Source of the DNA: CAWINH01 sp963837425
GTDB lineage: Bacteria > Chloroflexota > Limnocylindria > QHBO01
Assembly (NCBI GenBank): GCA_963837425.1
Contig: CAWINH010000002.1
Coordinates: forward strand, 372,001-436,000
DNA length: 64,000 nucleotides
Reading direction: 5' to 3'
This document shows positions 62,480 through 64,000 of the stretch, piece by piece. A program made the translations under genes and the position numbers. Each line of letters opens with the position of its first letter. Positions within the stretch are counted from its first letter, which is position 1. A model generated the notes under the pieces. That model was not told the DNA's origin, did no database searches, and was given only the letters and a program-made list of their open reading frames with translations.

Positions 62480-63040
62480 GAGCGATCCATGCCGTGAGAC
62501 GAGGGACCCGGGTGGGCCCCAGAAGCTCGGTCTTTCGAGAAGATGCCCGAGCTCCCCCAGGCGCTGCGGCGACCCGGATCGGAGCGCAGGTTGGCCGGGT
62601 CGATGAGGGCTGATCAAGCTCGTCGAAGTCGCGCTCCTCGAAGCCAACCAAGTCGAAAAAAGCGCGCGCGCGGCTCCTCGGTGGCGTAGCCGCGACCCCA
62701 CCAGGGCTTGCCGAGTGTCCAGACCACCCTCGCGGACCCGGAACCAGTCGGAGCGGGATTCATGATGCCGATGCGCCCCAATCAGCTAGGCCGCTCGCCC
62801 GCCTCCTGCGACAACCGCCCAGACGCCGTGGGCCGGCGCAGCACCCAGTGGCCGAAACCCAACCGGCGATCGAGCGCCAGCACTCCTGCCGGGGGTAAAA
62901 ACGGAATCCGGAACAAGGTCGCCGACGAACAACGCACGACCTCGGGATCCTGCATGAGTGCGAAGAGCGACTCCGCGTCTGCTCGTCGCGGAACGGCCGC
63001 AGGATCAGTAGCCCGGGTCTCGATCGTGGAAGGATCAGCG
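62480..63040 (-). pseudogene. GNAT (RimJ-like) acetyltransferase remnant
   Basis: Frames read RPGLLILRPFRDEQ, then DPEVVRCSSATLFRIPF-like sequence, WTLGKPWWGRGYATE (acetyl-CoA motif), FEERDFDEL and a C-terminal SSRKTELLGPTRVP, in the order of a RimJ/ribosomal-protein acetyltransferase-like GNAT. Frames change at least three times and the exact ends are unclear. Probably intact in the true genome or a decayed copy; acceptor unknown. Confidence 0.5.
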
Positions 63041-63556
63041 GGGATCTCCCCATCCGTGCGATCATGCCGGGGAGCCCGGGCGAGGCTGTGCGGAGCGGCA
63101 GGAGCGCAGCGATGTCAGCCGGCGGCTCAGCTCCTGATCGGAAGGATCTCGACGCTGCGGTGGCCAGGAGGAGGCCGTGAGTCGGCCAGGGGGGGGCAAA
63201 GAACGAGCGATAAAAACGCTGTCCGAGGCGGCGCGAGCGCGGCTTCGAGCGCCTGGCAGGGGCGGTGCCGCCGGGAGTGCAGACCGTAGGGGTCTTCGCC
63301 AAATCTGAGCACCAGCAGCCAGCCAGCGGGGAAAAATCGCCGAATCGCCCGAGACGAACCTCGACGGTGGGGTCCGAGGCCGGGGGCGACGAGCGTGAAC
63401 TCGGTGCGAACGACGCTGGCGGCGGTGGTCGGGGGGAGAGTGTGCGTAGCATCGGCGGGGGGCACCGTGACAGCTCGTGTGTTCGCGGGAAGTGGATGTG
63501 TCAGCCCAACTGCGTCGAAGATCGCGGGCTGAGCACGCGCTAGGGGTTGTTCTCAA
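63041..63556. other. Stretch without an assignable gene
   Basis: About 500 bp before the dnaE2 promoter. Minus-strand frames are open (for example 63465 to 63127) but I recognise no family, and the frame problems seen on both sides may hide a small gene. Confidence 0.3.
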
Positions 63557-63572
63557 TAGAACGGGTGTTCTA
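63557..63572 (+). promoter_or_regulatory. LexA SOS box upstream of dnaE2
   Basis: TAGAACGGGTGTTCTA has the same palindromic GAAC-N4-GTTC core and flanks as the box before imuA. The -10-like TATTCT (63571-63576) overlaps its end and lies 10 nt before the ATG at 63587, the same architecture as at imuA. Confidence 0.85.
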
Positions 63573-63586
63573 TTCTTGCAGGTCCG

Positions 63587-64000
63587 ATGACCGGGCCGGA
63601 GCCGGCTACTGCGAGCTCCACGCGCACACCAACTTCAGCTTCCTTGACGGTGCCAGCCACCCGGAGGAGCTGGTGGGTCGCGCAGCGCTGCTAGGCATGC
63701 CGGGGCTGGCCATCACCGACCATGCCGGCCTGTACGCCGCGGTCCGCCTCTGGAAGGCGGCCGCCCAGACCCGGACCGATGCGGCGCGTGCCGCCGGCCT
63801 GGAGCCGGTCACCGCGATCATCGGCCTGGAGCTGGCCATTCCCCGGGACGAGGGGGAGCTGCGCCTGGCGCGTCGCGGCCGCAAGCTGAACGACCCGCTC
63901 CGGGGCAGCAGGGCGAGCCGCGGCTGGCCGGGCGAGCTCCACGCCGGGCCCGATCCCCGGGCGACCACCTCGTCCTGCTGGCCCGCGACGCCGCCGGCTA
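63587..64000 (+). CDS. dnaE2: DnaE2 error-prone DNA polymerase III alpha, N-terminal fragment, frameshifted
   Basis: After the ATG at 63587 and one frame change comes YCELHAHTNFSFLDGASHPE, the PHP-domain start typical of DnaE2, followed by LLGMPGLAITDHAGLYAAVR, WKAAAQTRTDAARAAGLEPV and IIGLELAIP. Near 63958 a second frame change brings HLVLLARDAAGY, cut off by the window edge. DnaE2 performs translesion DNA synthesis with ImuA and ImuB after DNA damage. The LexA box just upstream and the imuAB genes 5 kb away support the identity over the replicative DnaE1. Confidence 0.8.

Overview
This 64 kb window is very GC-rich bacterial chromosome. A Chloroflexota of the Limnocylindria/Ellin6529 type is my best guess, with Actinomycetota as the alternative. 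The reasons are a CruF-like carotenoid gene, core runs leuS-comEA-comEC-HD-holA and obgE-nadD-rsfS, several LLM-class oxidoreductases, SOS boxes of the GAAC-N4-GTTC type, and many genes whose TAnnnT -10 box lies 4-8 nt from the start codon (apparent leaderless transcripts). No 16S or other marker that would settle the taxonomy is present.

Layout. 1-8.8 kb, mostly minus strand: the first 36 codons of fabD, a broken M20 peptidase and a broken CruF-like gene, a small AhpD/DsrE/TusA-like thiol group, and two alpha/beta-hydrolase-LuxR fusion genes on either side of a DUF1326/DUF2182 pair. 8.9-17.3 kb: aldehyde dehydrogenase and Rieske protein, a membrane protein with MoaD/MoaE, a kinase, a zinc-ribbon membrane protein, an agmatinase-family enzyme, and DUF2203-psuK-psuG. 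17.4-21.5 kb: an unknown two-repeat protein with a 50-residue membrane peptide, a UbiA prenyltransferase, a Na+/H+ antiporter and an MFS transporter. 21.6-31.5 kb: pyrG, an M3-like peptidase, rho, two cell-wall hydrolases, obgE-nadD-rsfS. 31.5-40.4 kb, minus strand: GNAT and methyltransferase genes, leuS, comEA, comEC, an HD protein, holA, with tRNA-Ala(GGC) upstream. 40.4-41.2 kb is non-coding and carries a 145-bp duplicated element.

42.5-50.3 kb is the most distinctive part. It is a tightly packed operon of an ArsR regulator, DsrE, TusA, an MvhD-like protein, an HdrA fused to an NADPH-oxidoreductase (GltD-type) module, a second HdrA, a small helix-turn-helix-like protein and a QmoC-like membrane subunit. 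I read it as a sulfur-carrier relay linked to a flavin/Fe-S electron-transfer complex that reaches the quinone pool. It is preceded by repeated operator-like sites and a short peptide with two cysteine codons.

50.3-55.6 kb holds a PadR regulator, a hemerythrin, a small membrane protein, a decayed nucleotidyl cyclase and a PAS-PAS-PAS-GAF-EAL phosphodiesterase. 55.7-64 kb, after tRNA-Ala(CGC), is an SOS mutagenesis region: imuA, imuB, DUF6504 and the start of dnaE2. imuA and dnaE2 each sit behind the same TAGAAC-N4-GTTCTA operator. A toxin-antitoxin pair lies between imuA and imuB, and about 5 kb of unrelated genes lies between DUF6504 and dnaE2.

Quality caveat: many genes before 17 kb and after 52 kb have their conserved motifs spread over two or three reading frames, while about 35 kb in the middle (17.4-52 kb) is intact. 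In the aldehyde dehydrogenase the breaks look like one extra G in a G run. I therefore treat most of the 'pseudogene' entries as probable sequencing or assembly indels rather than decay.
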